In this document: piece after piece, positions 23,401 to 34,152 of the stretch
Position numbering within the stretch: position 1 is the first letter of the stretch
Layout: the number at the start of each line of letters is the position of its first letter
Assembly (NCBI RefSeq): GCF_050947875.1
Contig: NC_134568.1
Location: 260,781,615 to 260,845,614, forward strand
Source: Dermacentor variabilis
Lineage: Eukaryota > Arthropoda > Arachnida > Ixodida > Ixodidae
DNA length: 64,000 nucleotides
Direction of reading: 5' to 3'
The notes under the pieces: generated by a model
Seen by the model: only the letters and a program-made list of their open reading frames with translations
The model's database searches: none
What the model was told of the DNA's origin: nothing
Made by a program: the position numbers and the translations under genes

Positions 23401-23640
23401 ACACGCGATCAGTTTTAATGGCACGCTTCGAGAAGTCGGAGGTCCATGTCATGTACGGAAACTGGAACGGAGTGACGGCGCCTTCAATTATTTTTGCCGC
23501 AGTGAACATACGTGGTTGCAGCGGCAGAGGCCAGGCAGAAGCCAAGAAACGAAACTCGCTTTCTAACCACATGCATACTCTCGCACACAGAGCGCTGCAG
23601 CTTCGCCTGTTGTGCGCCAGATGGCGCTCACTATTTTGCA
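20471..23640. other. No element or gene recognised
   Basis: 3.2 kb with no LTR, LINE or SINE signal I recognise. TATATATAGG near 22990 is TATA-like but has no gene next to it. One long frame is listed separately. Confidence 0.4.
21728..22462 (+). other. Open frame of 244 codons, not recognised
   Basis: This is among the longest frames outside transposons. It has a hydrophobic stretch near residues 185-200 (LLAELVLIALLAAIELSYAS) and otherwise mixed composition. A 201-codon frame lies antisense to it, which suggests composition-driven openness rather than selection. It could be an exon or a decayed element; no function is claimed. Confidence 0.2.
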
Positions 23641-23649
23641 AACAAAGGC

Positions 23650-24470
23650 CATGAAATACCCCAAGTGGCCGAATAGAATTATCTCTGGGTATGGATAAAC
23701 AAAGAGCAGAGGTACACGGAAAAGCACGAACAGTCTCTCATGGCAAAAGGGCGGAGAGATGCCGGGATAACGAAATATAGGGCATTGTGGGGGTACAACA
23801 GATGAGGTACTGAGAGGTATTTGGAAGGGAGTAATGGTGCCGGGGCTTACTTTCGGGAATGCGGTCCTGTGCTTAAGGGCGGAAGTTCAGTCGAGACTAG
23901 AAGTAAATCAGAGAGCTGTTGGAAGATTAGCACTAGGTGCCCACGGGAAAACCACAAACGAAGCAGTACAGAGGGATATGGGCTGGGCATCGTTCGAAGC
24001 ACGGGAAGCTCATAGTAAAATCCTATACGAAAAACGCCTGAGGAAATTGGACGATAACAGGCGGGCAGCTAAGGTATTTGAATACCTATATACAGAAAGA
24101 GCGTTTACTCACAATGACGGAAAATAAATAGGAAGCTAACCAGTAAGTACGCCAGACACGAGGATGGAGAAACACAGATCATTAAACGACATGTTAAAAA
24201 CGCGGAAGGTAAAAATTGGATAAATTCAGTGGAAAAGAAGCATAGTGTTGAACTATATCGAGACTGGAAACAGCAGATAAGGAAGGACGCGTTTTATGAT
24301 AACTCAAGAGGCAGTGCCCTACTCTTTGAAACTAGGTCAGGAAGTTTTAGAACGCGGAGCTATAAAAAATTTAACGAAGAAGACACATGTACAGTGTGTG
24401 GTAAATCTGTCAAAACAATAGAACACCTCATACTAAAATGTGATGGTATCCATCCCGATTATACTGCGAC
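23650..24470 (+). pseudogene. LINE fragment: C-terminal part of ORF2
   Basis: The translated pieces read as the end of a non-LTR retrotransposon polyprotein: a conserved block (IWKGVMVPGLTFGNAVLC, then RLALGAHGKTTNEAVQ and DMGWASFEAREAHSK), then a terminal zinc-knuckle-like CTVCGKSVKTIEHLILKC. The frame shifts between 24127 and 24229, and upstream (23650-23830) the match continues in other frames with stops. RT and endonuclease domains are absent, so this is a 5'-truncated dead copy. The clade is not certain. Confidence 0.7.
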
Positions 24471-25251
24471 GGTGGCTATTCTAATCTTGCGCGGTGCTAT
24501 AGTTTACCCGCCACGTTTGCCACAAGTTTGGTCGGCTTAGCGCAGCAACGTCTGCACGGACATCGCCACATTGTAGGGACACGAAGACCAACAGTGAATC
24601 AAAATACTTTTTCCAAAACTACTTTCATTCATTTGACAGAATAATGGTCGATTACAAGTGGAGAAAATGAAGGCCAGGCTTCCATTTCCTTGACATTCGC
24701 GCCAAAACCCGTTGCAATGTGGTTTCTCGTATACTTGGGCCGTTTTGATACAAAAAAAAAAAAAAAAGTCTCAAAGCTTGATATGTTGAGTATTTGGCTC
24801 TTTTAGAACGCAACGTAGTCATTTTTTTTTTTTTTTTTTGCCGACGGACTAAACAGACACGATGGGACGGTGTCAAAATCGAAGACGTCACGTCGAGGAA
24901 ACTCCAGCGCAGCGTCGTTATCCGCTTTCCCAAGCTTTCGTGTGCACCTACACTCACGGTAAAAGTGCCGGTCTTGCTTCTGGAGAAGCGCAATTTACCA
25001 CTACAGATTAAATCCAAATATGGCTCTACAGAATCCCTTTATAGGAGCCCGATATTTCAACAAACGTGATCACGTACTTAATTTCTGGTTAACGTCCCTG
25101 CTTTCTCTCTTTCTTTTCCCTTCCGAAAAAGTAGATATAATTCTAAACGCACAGACCTTATACGCACAGTATAAGGTGCCTACATGGGTACATTGTTAGG
25201 GAAAGTAAACAAATATATATATTATCAACACTTTCACCATTAATTAAGTTA
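24471..25251. other. No gene recognised
   Basis: Two homopolymer tracts (A near 24752-24768, T near 24822-24839) are the only notable features. Confidence 0.4.
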
Positions 25252-26030
25252 AATTTTGAAGTTTTACGTGCCAAAAAAAAAGTCGCAGTTTCGCCCGAAA
25301 GGCGATCGAAGCACCGATTAAGATAGCAAATTGCAAGATAGCTGTATATGAAGTAAGGATAGTAGTTTTATCGGCCGCATAAACTTATAAACATTCGCTT
25401 ACTAATTTAACAACGATAGAATATATAAGCGCGACTTAACGAGGACGTAAAAGCAACAAACACACAGAGACAGCGCCGTCTACGTGTTTCTTTCTACGTC
25501 CTCATTCAGTCGCGCTTACACATTCGATCATGGATTCAAACCAACTATAGCCCGCCAACGCGCACACGTCAACATGAACACATTTCGCTCGATGAGCGTG
25601 GAAACTCGCTGTCAAAATGCTGGAGTGCGGAATAGCGGCAGCAGCTGCGAGCGAATTGACCTCGGCGCATCTCGCTTCAACGCGAACGAAACGTCGAAAG
25701 CACAGCGCATACGAAGCTACCGGCACTACGCGCACTCTGCAAACATCGCAGATCGCTTTGAAGGACGAGGCCCGCGCGGGCGCGTACTTCGGCCACTACG
25801 CAGATTACTTTCAAGGCGCCCGCACGGCCGCGCCGTTAGCAGCAGCAGCCGCCGCCAGAGAAGAACGCCCCCCTCTCTCCCTCGCCTCACCCCCCGTGCC
25901 TCGCGGGCGACTGGAGAGGGCGCGCTTCCGGCCCGCCTTCCTCGCTCGCGCCCGCGAGATTGAGCCGCGTTCGCCGGCTCAATCCTGACGGCGAGGCCGG
26001 CGGCAGAAATAAACCTGGAGTGTCCATATA
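25252..26030 (+). repeat. Dispersed repeat family B, copy 1, with SINE scrap
   Basis: GAAGTTTTACGTGCCAAAA (25257-25275) is a short scrap of a Ruka-like SINE. From 25284, GTCGCAGTTTCGCCCGAAAGG starts a sequence that matches 31950-32576 in the opposite orientation at several points: TAGTAGTTTTAT, then GGAAACTCGCTGTCAAAATG, then GAGCGAATTGACCT. It ends near CGGCAGAAATAAACCTGGAGTG. It is GC- and CpG-rich with no coding domain. Confidence 0.6.
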
Positions 26031-26065
26031 ATTGCTATCGCAATAAAAACACGATATGATAATTA

Positions 26066-26116
26066 GGCATGCCGCGCAGCGGGGGACTCCGCATCAATTT
26101 TGACCATCTGGGGTGC
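26066..26116 (-). repeat. Ruka-like SINE fragment
   Basis: AGGCATGCCGCGCAGCGGGG followed by GACTCCGCATCAATTTTGAC and CATCTGGGG matches the inner part of the complete copies at 35.8 and 37.6 kb. It is a decayed scrap without the tRNA-like head. Confidence 0.6.
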
Positions 26117-27269
26117 GATCGGAGATGGTTGTTCGGCGCGTTCGTTCGGTTACCGGCGCGCGCGATTGGCCTACTCCGCGCCGACGTCGCCAGCCGCGGG
26201 GCGCGGCCACGTTTTTGGTGACGTCAAAATGACGACACGCTCCTGTCAATCATCCTCCCACCGAGCATTTCGTCTGCTAGGCGCCGAACCCGACGGGAGC
26301 TGGGAAGTTTGGAGCGATCGTACGGCTTCGCATGGCGCGTCTGGTGGATTGCATTGGATCCAACAGGCGGCTGCGGCATGGCACGTTTGAATCCAATCCA
26401 TAGTTTAATTCGAGAAAATGGCGCTTCCGTTAGGAACTTAGGCTGTTGCGCTGGCGTTTCTAGAGGAAGGAGGAGAGCGGGTGGCGGTGCGAAACGCGTT
26501 TGAAGAAATGGCAGAAAGTATATTCCGGCGTCGTTTTTGTTTCTCGAAACAAATAATTCGTTGGTTGTACAGAGAAATCGACCCAATCATCGGTGCCAGC
26601 GAGCCATTGGAATGTTGTCGCTGTCTCTTGAAAAGTGCGCCACTCTTCCCGTCGTTTTTTTTCCTTTTTTTCTTCTCGCTGTGCGCGACACCACCTAGGG
26701 ACGACGCAAAGAAACTAATAGTTATAAATTGCAGTACTCACACGTACTACTATTTGAAAACGTGTTGGGGTTTGAGAAGAAAAAATACATTTTTTTAGAT
26801 AAAGATTTCATTCATTTGGAAGACGAGAAACATTTCGTTTTGTAGTATACTGTCTGCAAGCAGACGACAAACGACGGAAGTAAACTTCCGGGGAGGTCAC
26901 CGCTTCCTGATTGGCTGCTCTCTCCGCCCTGCTGTCACAAATTTTGCATACTGCAACTTTGTGACGTTGCAGCAACTGAACAGAACAGAACTCCGATCGC
27001 GCCCCTGGTGTTCTTTAACGCGTACCCAATGGACGGTACACGGACGTTTTTGCGCTTTTTGCCTAGCGTCGACAAACATCGTTCTTATATATAGTAACTC
27101 CTTTTAATAAAGATTGTTTAATGTATTTTAGTTCATGTGCTTGGTTCCATATTTTCTTTAAATGATAACGCAGTGATGATCAGACGCTGATGGCGTTGCG
27201 AGCGCATGCGACCTCAGTGCGGCTTGCGGTTGGGACCGCTAACATATAACGTGTTTCTGTTGCGTACCC
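26117..27269. other. GC-rich then ordinary DNA, no gene recognised
   Basis: 26100-26480 is CpG-rich; its frames show no domain. CTTCCGGGGAGGTCACCGCTTCCTGATTGGCTGCTC near 26886-26920 contains a CCAAT-type box on the minus strand, but I recall similar text from tick repeats. No gene is supported. Confidence 0.35.
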
Positions 27270-27760
27270 AAACGCAAACGCACCCAAGCGCTGGGGGCCC
27301 CAACAGCTTGCGTCTCCTAAACTAATAGAGAGTTTTAGAATTGGGGGCCCAAGCGGCTTGGGGACCCAAGAAAATTGCGCGCCAAAAGTGCGCATGCGCA
27401 GAACCCAAGCCAGTCTTGGGTTCTTGCGTTCGCGTTAACCCAAGACCCCAAAATCGAAAACTAGCGTGGGCCCCCAAGCCTTCTTGGGCCGCCCTCGTGG
27501 GTCACAGTGATGACGTACAGCAGATGGTCGCAGAGCAAACTTTATTTACTTCAACTGATTTTCGCCATTTCACGCGGGTGAATTCACAGTTTTTTCGCAG
27601 CGCGACACAAGAAAACACCAACTATGAATAAGAGCACTTCGCTTCGATTGGCTTTGCTTGGCTTAGAATCGCACACTTAATGCTTAATGTTTAGGGGACG
27701 CAAAGCCCCAACGCTTTGCGTCCCCTAAACTAAGACTCTACTGTCCTTTAGCGTTTTACG
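27270..27760. repeat. Palindrome-rich repeat with 18-bp perfect hairpin
   Basis: GTTTAGGGGACGCAAAGC (27689-27706) and its exact reverse complement (27713-27730) flank a 6-base loop. A related CTTGCGTCTCCTAAAC lies at about 27308-27323, next to several GGGGGCCC-type inverted blocks (27292, 27342, 27470). It is likely a small mobile repeat. Confidence 0.6.
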
Positions 27761-28546
27761 TCGCCTCGTCTCTGTCATGGCCCTCTCCGCTAATCGATCT
27801 GACGAATCTGACGGAGCTCAATGACACGGTTTGGAATTCTGATACGCATGCAATAAATATGATAGAACTGTCTTCGACATACCTGGGATTATTTAATCAC
27901 GTTCCGTTTTTGCTAAATTATTGATGGATTTCGACGTTCCAAGGCAAATGGTCGTTCTGGTCAGTCTTTTTCTGTTCGCGTTTAAATTTATGTCGGCGTT
28001 ATACACTTGAAAGACAATTCGCCTATTCAACAACATATACTGACATCGCACGACGCGGCTCGAAAAACGACGCGACTTGATACTCTGTGCTGGTCGCCTC
28101 AGCCATTCGGCAAGGTCCAACTGACTCGATCCCTTCCACATTTGCATGAAGTCGATATCAGCGAGTCGGTCAGTCAGCAGCGCCGTCGTGTGTCGAGATG
28201 GGCCGTTCGAGCGACGGAGTGTGACTTCGTATGCCGCGAAGCGCTACCACAACTCGGATTAAATCTATAGCGAGAATACAGGTTCCCCTCAAACCCAATG
28301 TTAGGTTGGCGTCTGGCACCACGTGTTGAAAGAAATTTCAACCGGCCATCTCACCCTGCCTCGTCAAAATGAGGCGTGACTTCGCCTGCTATTGTTGGCG
28401 TCCCGATCCACTTGCAGAAAGAACTTTCTCTCACCCGACCTTCTTCCCCCTGTTCTCGTCGAAATGAAGCGTGATTTTATAATTCGCCATCACCGTTTTG
28501 AGTGTCTGCCTGACTGCCGGAAGCCCCGCAGTGTACAGGCCTCTTT
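27761..28546. other. No gene recognised
   Basis: Short frames only; no element signal. Confidence 0.4.
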
Positions 28547-28681
28547 TGTGTGTGTGTGTGCGTGTGTGCGTGTGCGCGTGTGTGCGCGTGTGTGCGCGCG
28601 TGTGCGCGTGTGCGCGCGCGTGTGTGCGCGTGTGTGCGCGTGTGCGTGCGTGTGTGTGCGTGTGTGTGCGTGCGTGTGCGC

Positions 28682-28744
<63 letters not shown>
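28547..28744. repeat. Alternating GT/GC tract followed by (AG)22
   Basis: About 154 bases of strictly alternating purine-pyrimidine (GT with interspersed GC) run to 28700, then (AG)22 from 28701 to 28744. This joins a Z-DNA-prone tract to a triplex-prone tract. Frames across it are low complexity. Confidence 0.95.
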
Positions 28745-28747
<3 letters not shown>

Positions 28748-30257
28748 AGAGAGACCATTTTCTCGAATTGAACCTAAAGGAGAACTTCCACGAACCCGCA
28801 ACGCGCAGAAGAGGCGGACAGGCGTATACAATTCCAGGAGGCGGGACGACTGCCGTATTCAGAGCGGCACTAAGCCACTAAGCAGCCACGGCGGAGTTTT
28901 TTTTTTTTTTAAACGAAAGACGCAAAGATAGATGACGCAGAATGAGGCGCATAAAAGTTGGCAACAATGGAGACGTGTCGCTGTTGACGAGTCGTAAACA
29001 TACAAGAGTTTTAGCACCGAACGCACTGCCATAAGATAAGTGAAGGAGCCCCAAGCTGGAAATTGGCAACTACTGACGATAAACACGGCAATTCAGTATT
29101 ACGCCGCGATAAGAGTCATCGTTACTCATATTTTTTTAGAACATTGCGCCGCAGCGTGCTAAAACCAAAAAAATAAAAAAGTTTCCTAGCAGCTGCCGCT
29201 AGCGGTCACAACCATAGAGGGCAACACCACATCTGCGAACAGAACATCAGACCTGACAGGAAGGGAGCCCGTTATCAATAATGCGCGCTTAGGCAGGCAG
29301 AAGAACCGATACAAAGTTACACGAAAGGCGACGCATGAATACGCAGATATTCAAGCCGCAACAATAACAAAAATCACAATTTGAAGAATGCTGTATGAGA
29401 GTGACAGTTTATCGTCGAGCGAGATATTTTCTGCGCAGAGACATGCCTTGTTCTCACTGGTGAAGAAACAAGAACACTGATAAAATCGCGAACGGCAATG
29501 AAACTCAGCGGAGCTGCAAAACCGGGCAAGCGTACAACACAACAGCTGCAGGTGGGGTAAGAATAAGCAGATACGAGAGAGACACTCGCACACATGTCAC
29601 TATACGCGACAAACAAGCGGCTTGTACTATCGTGAGCAATATGAACGGGAACACAGGAGCGCGTGTCAGATAGCCTCGAATACGCGGCGGCCGCCGTCGG
29701 AAACAAAGTGGAAAGCAGGACGCTGTTCTAATAACCGTCGGTACTCCCACCGTGCGTCTCTTCATAGAAAGTGCGGAACTTCGCCAACGCACGTTGATAA
29801 CGCTGTTTCATATTGCGGTTACTGGTAACTTCGTGCACCGAAGAGTGACCAATGGTATCACTGTTTCGATGCGTAAGCATTCTAGGGATACTTCCCCTGG
29901 GAAATCTGTCCATCTGTCTGTAACGCGTGGCACGAGGTCCTATTGGGGTTTATTTGAAAGCACCTTAAGCTAAACGCAGGAACGGGCGCTGAAGAGCAGC
30001 GCTCTAAAAAATAAAGCGTGACAGAAAAAAAAAAGACTAGCTGCAAGTCACTGCTACACATAACCATCATATCGGCTGTTGGCGGCCAGTCAAATGCCGT
30101 CAGCTGCCGTTTTCGAAAAAAAAAAAAAAAAAGACAGGCGCAGTGGGAGTGCCAACAGTTAGCGGAAGAGCGCCCCTCTTCCCCCTCTGTTGGCGACAGC
30201 GAGGCTATTTACCACGCGTTCGCGTGTTCCGGCTCATATTGGTGGCGATAGTATATC
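28745..30257. other. No gene recognised
   Basis: Only short frames and A/T homopolymers (28898-28910, 30116-30132). Confidence 0.4.
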
Positions 30258-30660
30258 AGGGTCCTGCATATTTCGCTTAACGTGTTCGAAAATCCATTTT
30301 GCGCTCACCGCTGCACTTCTCTCGCTGAAATTTTGCAGAAGGATCGCATTTTGTAGTCTACAGCGTTCAATACAACACTTGCCACGGTTAACTGCCTGGT
30401 TTTCAAGAAAAAAGTGCAAATTTGCTTTGCTCATGGGGAGGCGAGCTGCTGCCGCGACGGCGGAAGCATAAGTTTGTGCTTCAGGAAGGCTCCCGCGTGT
30501 TCTAGGAGCGGGCAACACACGGCAACTCTAACTGACAAGTGTTGCACTGAACGACGTCGACTACAAAATGCGATCCATCTGCAAAATTTCAGTAAGAGAA
30601 GTGCAGCGGTAAACGCAAAATCTTTTTTTGTAACACGCTAAGCGAAGTACGCAGGACTCT
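30258..30660. repeat. Fold-back element, ~130-bp arms
   Basis: The left arm (AGGGTCCTGCATATTTCGCT... GCTGAAATTTTGCAGAAGG) is matched in reverse complement by the right arm (30530-30660, ending AGCGAAGTACGCAGGACTCT). The central ~140 bases are unpaired. There is no transposase frame, so it would move only with help from an unidentified relative. Confidence 0.8.
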
Positions 30661-31949
30661 CGTCGCGAGTAACTAAGCAGCGAACGTGTTATAACCACGT
30701 GCGCTGCATGGAAATGTATAGCGCAGGTCGTTATAACTACTCGTAGGCAGAGTTAACAACGTGACAGCGTTTTCTTCATATGAGCGTCCGTAGCACGCTA
30801 AATCAAGCTTGGCGACTTACCGCAAGCGCGAAAGACGCGGCCACGCACACAAGTGTCTCGTTACGCTTTCCGCGTTGCTGCTCCCCGGTCAAAACACGCC
30901 CATTCTTCATCACACTCGCACACGAGTCGTTTCGAAGAAGCGCAAACAAGAGGACTTCCACCGAAGCAAAAACGGACCCCCTAGGCGACAAGACGACGCT
31001 ACGCGAAGCACTGCAAGCTGCGGCGTACACACGCCTGGAATGTTATCCGAGCCGCAAGGGCACAGTCCTTCTATACCAGTGCCACGGGATCTGCCATCGC
31101 CGCAAAAGCAAGGCAAAGAGGGAGACGTGTGACATTCTGCACGGCGCAGCAGACACAACAGGGGCGCTGACAGCGGCGCTCCGCGTGCAACTCGGTCCGG
31201 CTTCAGCTCGCCATTCGTAGGGCAGAACGTCGCGCGGGTTTCCAGGCGCAGCTCCACTTTCTCTCACGTGCCTATATATAACGCAAGAATATATGCAAAA
31301 CAAGACGACAGAGGAATCGCAACTGCGTCCCCACGACCCGCTAAAGTTCCCGTCCGAAATGGACGGCGCAGCTAAGGCACGGGGCTGTGACATATGGTTG
31401 AAGGGCCTCTGTAAAATGCACTTGTCGGTTTCTCAAGGCGTATGGGTCCTGGCAGGCACACAACGATGAAGCATCAACGAGCACGGCGGTCTTCAAGTTT
31501 CGCAGACGTTTGTTTCTATGTCTCGACTATAAAACAATAAAGCGGAGACAAAAAAAAAATTCTTGTGATATGTAAATGCGAGGGCATTACTTGTCGCTGA
31601 GTTTAGTGTTGCCTCGCTGCAGCTCGCTCAGCCTTTCCCGTTGTAGAGGGCTTGTGGAGTCGCACGTTCTTTCGCTGCAGCAGCTTGCTTCGCTGCGTTG
31701 CGATTGTCTCGTAATTCGCTGGCAGTAAACTGGCGCCTCTGGCCACGCTTTACCGTCTCGTCTGATGATGTAAACGCGAGTGATTCAACTTCGGACGATG
31801 AAGGCCATTTTGATGACTTCATAGCGCCGACAGTGGCGCCACTCCTATCATGCGCCATCTAGTGAATCACCTGCCAGGCGGAGCCCAACCACGTGAACAA
31901 CCGCGAAGCGATGACGGTGGGGCACAGGATAAATCCTCACCGTGGTCAC
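30661..31949. other. No gene recognised
   Basis: Several 75-146-codon frames overlap on both strands around 30780-31390 and show no domain. The composition is neutral. Confidence 0.4.
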
Positions 31950-32576
31950 TCCGACAATTTCTGCCGTCGGCGTCGCCGTGAAGTACCGTATAAAGTACAA
32001 GGGCGACAAGATCATCGCCGCGCGCCGTATGCTGTATGTTAGGGTGAAATCGTACGAGGGTGAGGTTGCGAATGCGGCTCGATCTCGCGCACTCAAGGGA
32101 GGAAAGCGGAGAGGAAGCGCGCCGTATTCCCTCGCGGGCGAGGCTCGGTGGTGGGGGGGGGGGGGGGGCGGCAGCTTGACGAGGAAGCTGAGGCGCGTTC
32201 TACTCCGGGCGGCCGCGCGTGGATCGCGCAAGGCTCCGGAGGGAGAGTAAGCAGGTGGGGTGCGCTCAACACTCCGGGTGGCCCGGAAGCGACGGGGACA
32301 GAGTCCGCCGTGCGCTGTGTTTTCGCGGCTTATTTCGCGCTGATGCGAGACGAAGGTCAATTCGCTCGATGCTGCCGCGCTTCCTCAATTCATCATTTTG
32401 ACAGCGAGTTTCCGCGGTCATCGAGTAGGATGTTTCTCGCGCGCGCCCGGCATCATGCTTGTTAATTTAGTTAGTATGCCTACGTTTATACGGCCTATAA
32501 AACTACTATCCTTCGTATAGCTGTCCACCAATTTGCTATCGCAATCGATGCTTCGCCTTTCGGGCGAAACTGCGAC
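31950..32576 (-). repeat. Dispersed repeat family B, copy 2
   Basis: This is the inverted partner of 25284-26030, ending in CTTTCGGGCGAAACTGCGAC. It contains a 16-base G run (32153-32168). On + the frame reading YKGDKIIAARRMLYVRVKSY is open, but I take it to be a property of the repeat rather than a gene. Confidence 0.6.
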
Positions 32577-33190
32577 GTTTAGAGAGCTTCAGCACTCGTT
32601 CCAGCGGCGAGCGTCGGCCTCAAAGTCGTCATCTTCGTAAGACATGACTCGAATTATGAATGAAGAACGTAAACACAGCGCCGACCTGAAAGCAGACGAA
32701 GGAGAAAGCACGCGACATCTCGCACTTTCAGATAATAGGCGAGATTTTCATGCTGTCACCGGCTAGCCGCCAGTTGGTGTGGCCGCTCTGCCGCAGCTGC
32801 GTTTTAACGCCGGCGGAGCGCCGCGCACGCTTCATCGCTAATGTGTATGGGAGGCTTCTGCGGAGACGATCGCTCTGAGATAGCGCCAGAGTAGCGCGTG
32901 TCGTCTGTTCACCGATGACGCAATCCATAAGGCACGCGGCGAGCGCGTCCAATCAAAGCGCTGCATGAGTGGAGGTCTGCCTGCGGCGGTTGTTCTGAAT
33001 CGCGCCCACGCGTCAACCGCGCGCTGGCTCTCGCGTTCTCTCAATTAGTGAGGCAGCTGCGCCACACTTGACTCCGTTTGCAACACGCCGCATGAGACAG
33101 ATTGTCCGCGCCAGCCAACATATCGCGAAATGAAAATACGTATAGAGCTACGCTCAAATTTCGCATTAGGGAGTATCGTAATCGTCTGTG
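32577..33190. other. No gene recognised
   Basis: Short frames only. Confidence 0.4.
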
Positions 33191-33410
33191 AATTCACAAG
33201 AAGCCAACAAACACTGACACCAAGGACCACATAGGGGAAATTAGTTCTGCTTAATAAATGAAAGCAACGATAAATTAATGGAAATGAAAGTGGATGAAAA
33301 AACAACTTGCCGCAGGTGGGGAACTATCCCACAACCTTCGCATTACGCGTGCGATGCTCTACCAATTGAGCTACCGCGGCGCCGTTTCCCCATCCACTTT
33401 CTTGAGTAAA
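33191..33410 (-). repeat. tRNA-headed SINE, left copy of a head-to-head pair
   Basis: Minus-strand tRNA-like head (CCGCGGTAGCTCAATTGGTAGAGC, A-box type) followed by ACTTTCATTTCCATTAATTT-type body and CCTATGTGGTCCTTGGTGTC. Its head abuts the head of the next copy. The 3' part is truncated near 33191. Confidence 0.8.
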
Positions 33411-33411
33411 C

Positions 33412-33662
33412 ATAAATACCCAAGAAAGTGGATGGGGAAACGGCTCCGCGGTAGCTCAATTGGTGGAGCATCGCACGCGTAATGCGAAGGTTGTGGGATA
33501 GTTCCCCCCCTGCGGCAAGTTGTTTTTTCATCGACTTTAATTTCCATTAATCTATCGCCTCTGTATTTCATTCATTAAGCAGAAGTAATTTCCCCTATGT
33601 TGTCCTTGGTGTCAGTGTTTGATGATATGACTAATAAACATCGGGCCCCTCGGTTAACCCCC
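33412..33662 (+). repeat. tRNA-headed SINE, right copy of a head-to-head pair
   Basis: The head has an A-box-like TAGCTCAATTGG (33452-33463), an anticodon-like stem TCGCA...TGCGA and a degenerate B box (GGGATAGTTCCC). The body ends in GACTAATAAACATCGGGCCC and CTCGGTTAACCCC, the same end as the reversed copy at 49378. The altered B box and a 7-C run argue against a functional tRNA gene. Confidence 0.82.
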
Positions 33663-33982
33663 TTTCTTCTCGTCGGCGAATGTTAGATGAAGTTGCAGTG
33701 GTGGAGCCAGTCATGTAAACAAGGAAGGAGTGCGAATTTATGTACCGCTGCCGGGGTAAAATGTTGACGCGGGAGGCCGCAGGAGGCTACAATTTATCGG
33801 GAGACCTCCACTACGCCAGCTCTCGTGGCCCATGTGTATAGTTTTGGAACATGGATCCGCAGAATGTCTTTAATGTGAGTTTTAATGCGATCAGTATTCT
33901 CTGACAACGTCATGCACTTTAAGGGCTCTTCATCTGTCCGTGTCTCAAAGCGTTTCCTCGCCCACTTTGGTCTCCGGGTAAT
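33663..33982. other. No gene recognised
   Basis: Nothing supported. Confidence 0.4.
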
Positions 33983-34152
33983 CCATGCATGGGCTAATGG
34001 GTACAGCATCGGGCAGGTGCGCTGAAGGAACAGGGTTCGAAACGAACCACCGGGCTAACTTGGCTCAATGAACCTCTTTCACGTCAACATACCCAGCCAA
34101 CATACCTTGCACTGAGTATGTGCCGCTCTTCAATGAAAAAAAAAAAAAAACT
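33983..34152 (+). repeat. SINE with tRNA-like head and A tail
   Basis: GGGCTAATGGGTACAGCATCGGGC resembles an A box region and CAGGGTTCGAAAC a B box. An (A)15 tail ends at about 34150. The promoter is pol III type by inference. Confidence 0.55.

Noticed and set aside
28392..28931. 179-codon frame as a cysteine-rich protein
   Set aside because: Its core is the GT/GC microsatellite and the Arg-Glu run is (AG)n.
32148..32465. Glycine-rich protein frame
   Set aside because: Glycines come from a 16-base G run inside dispersed repeat family B.
33412..33490. Functional tRNA gene
   Set aside because: Cloverleaf-like head, but the B box is degenerate, a C run disrupts the T arm, and the sequence continues into a SINE body found elsewhere in the window.
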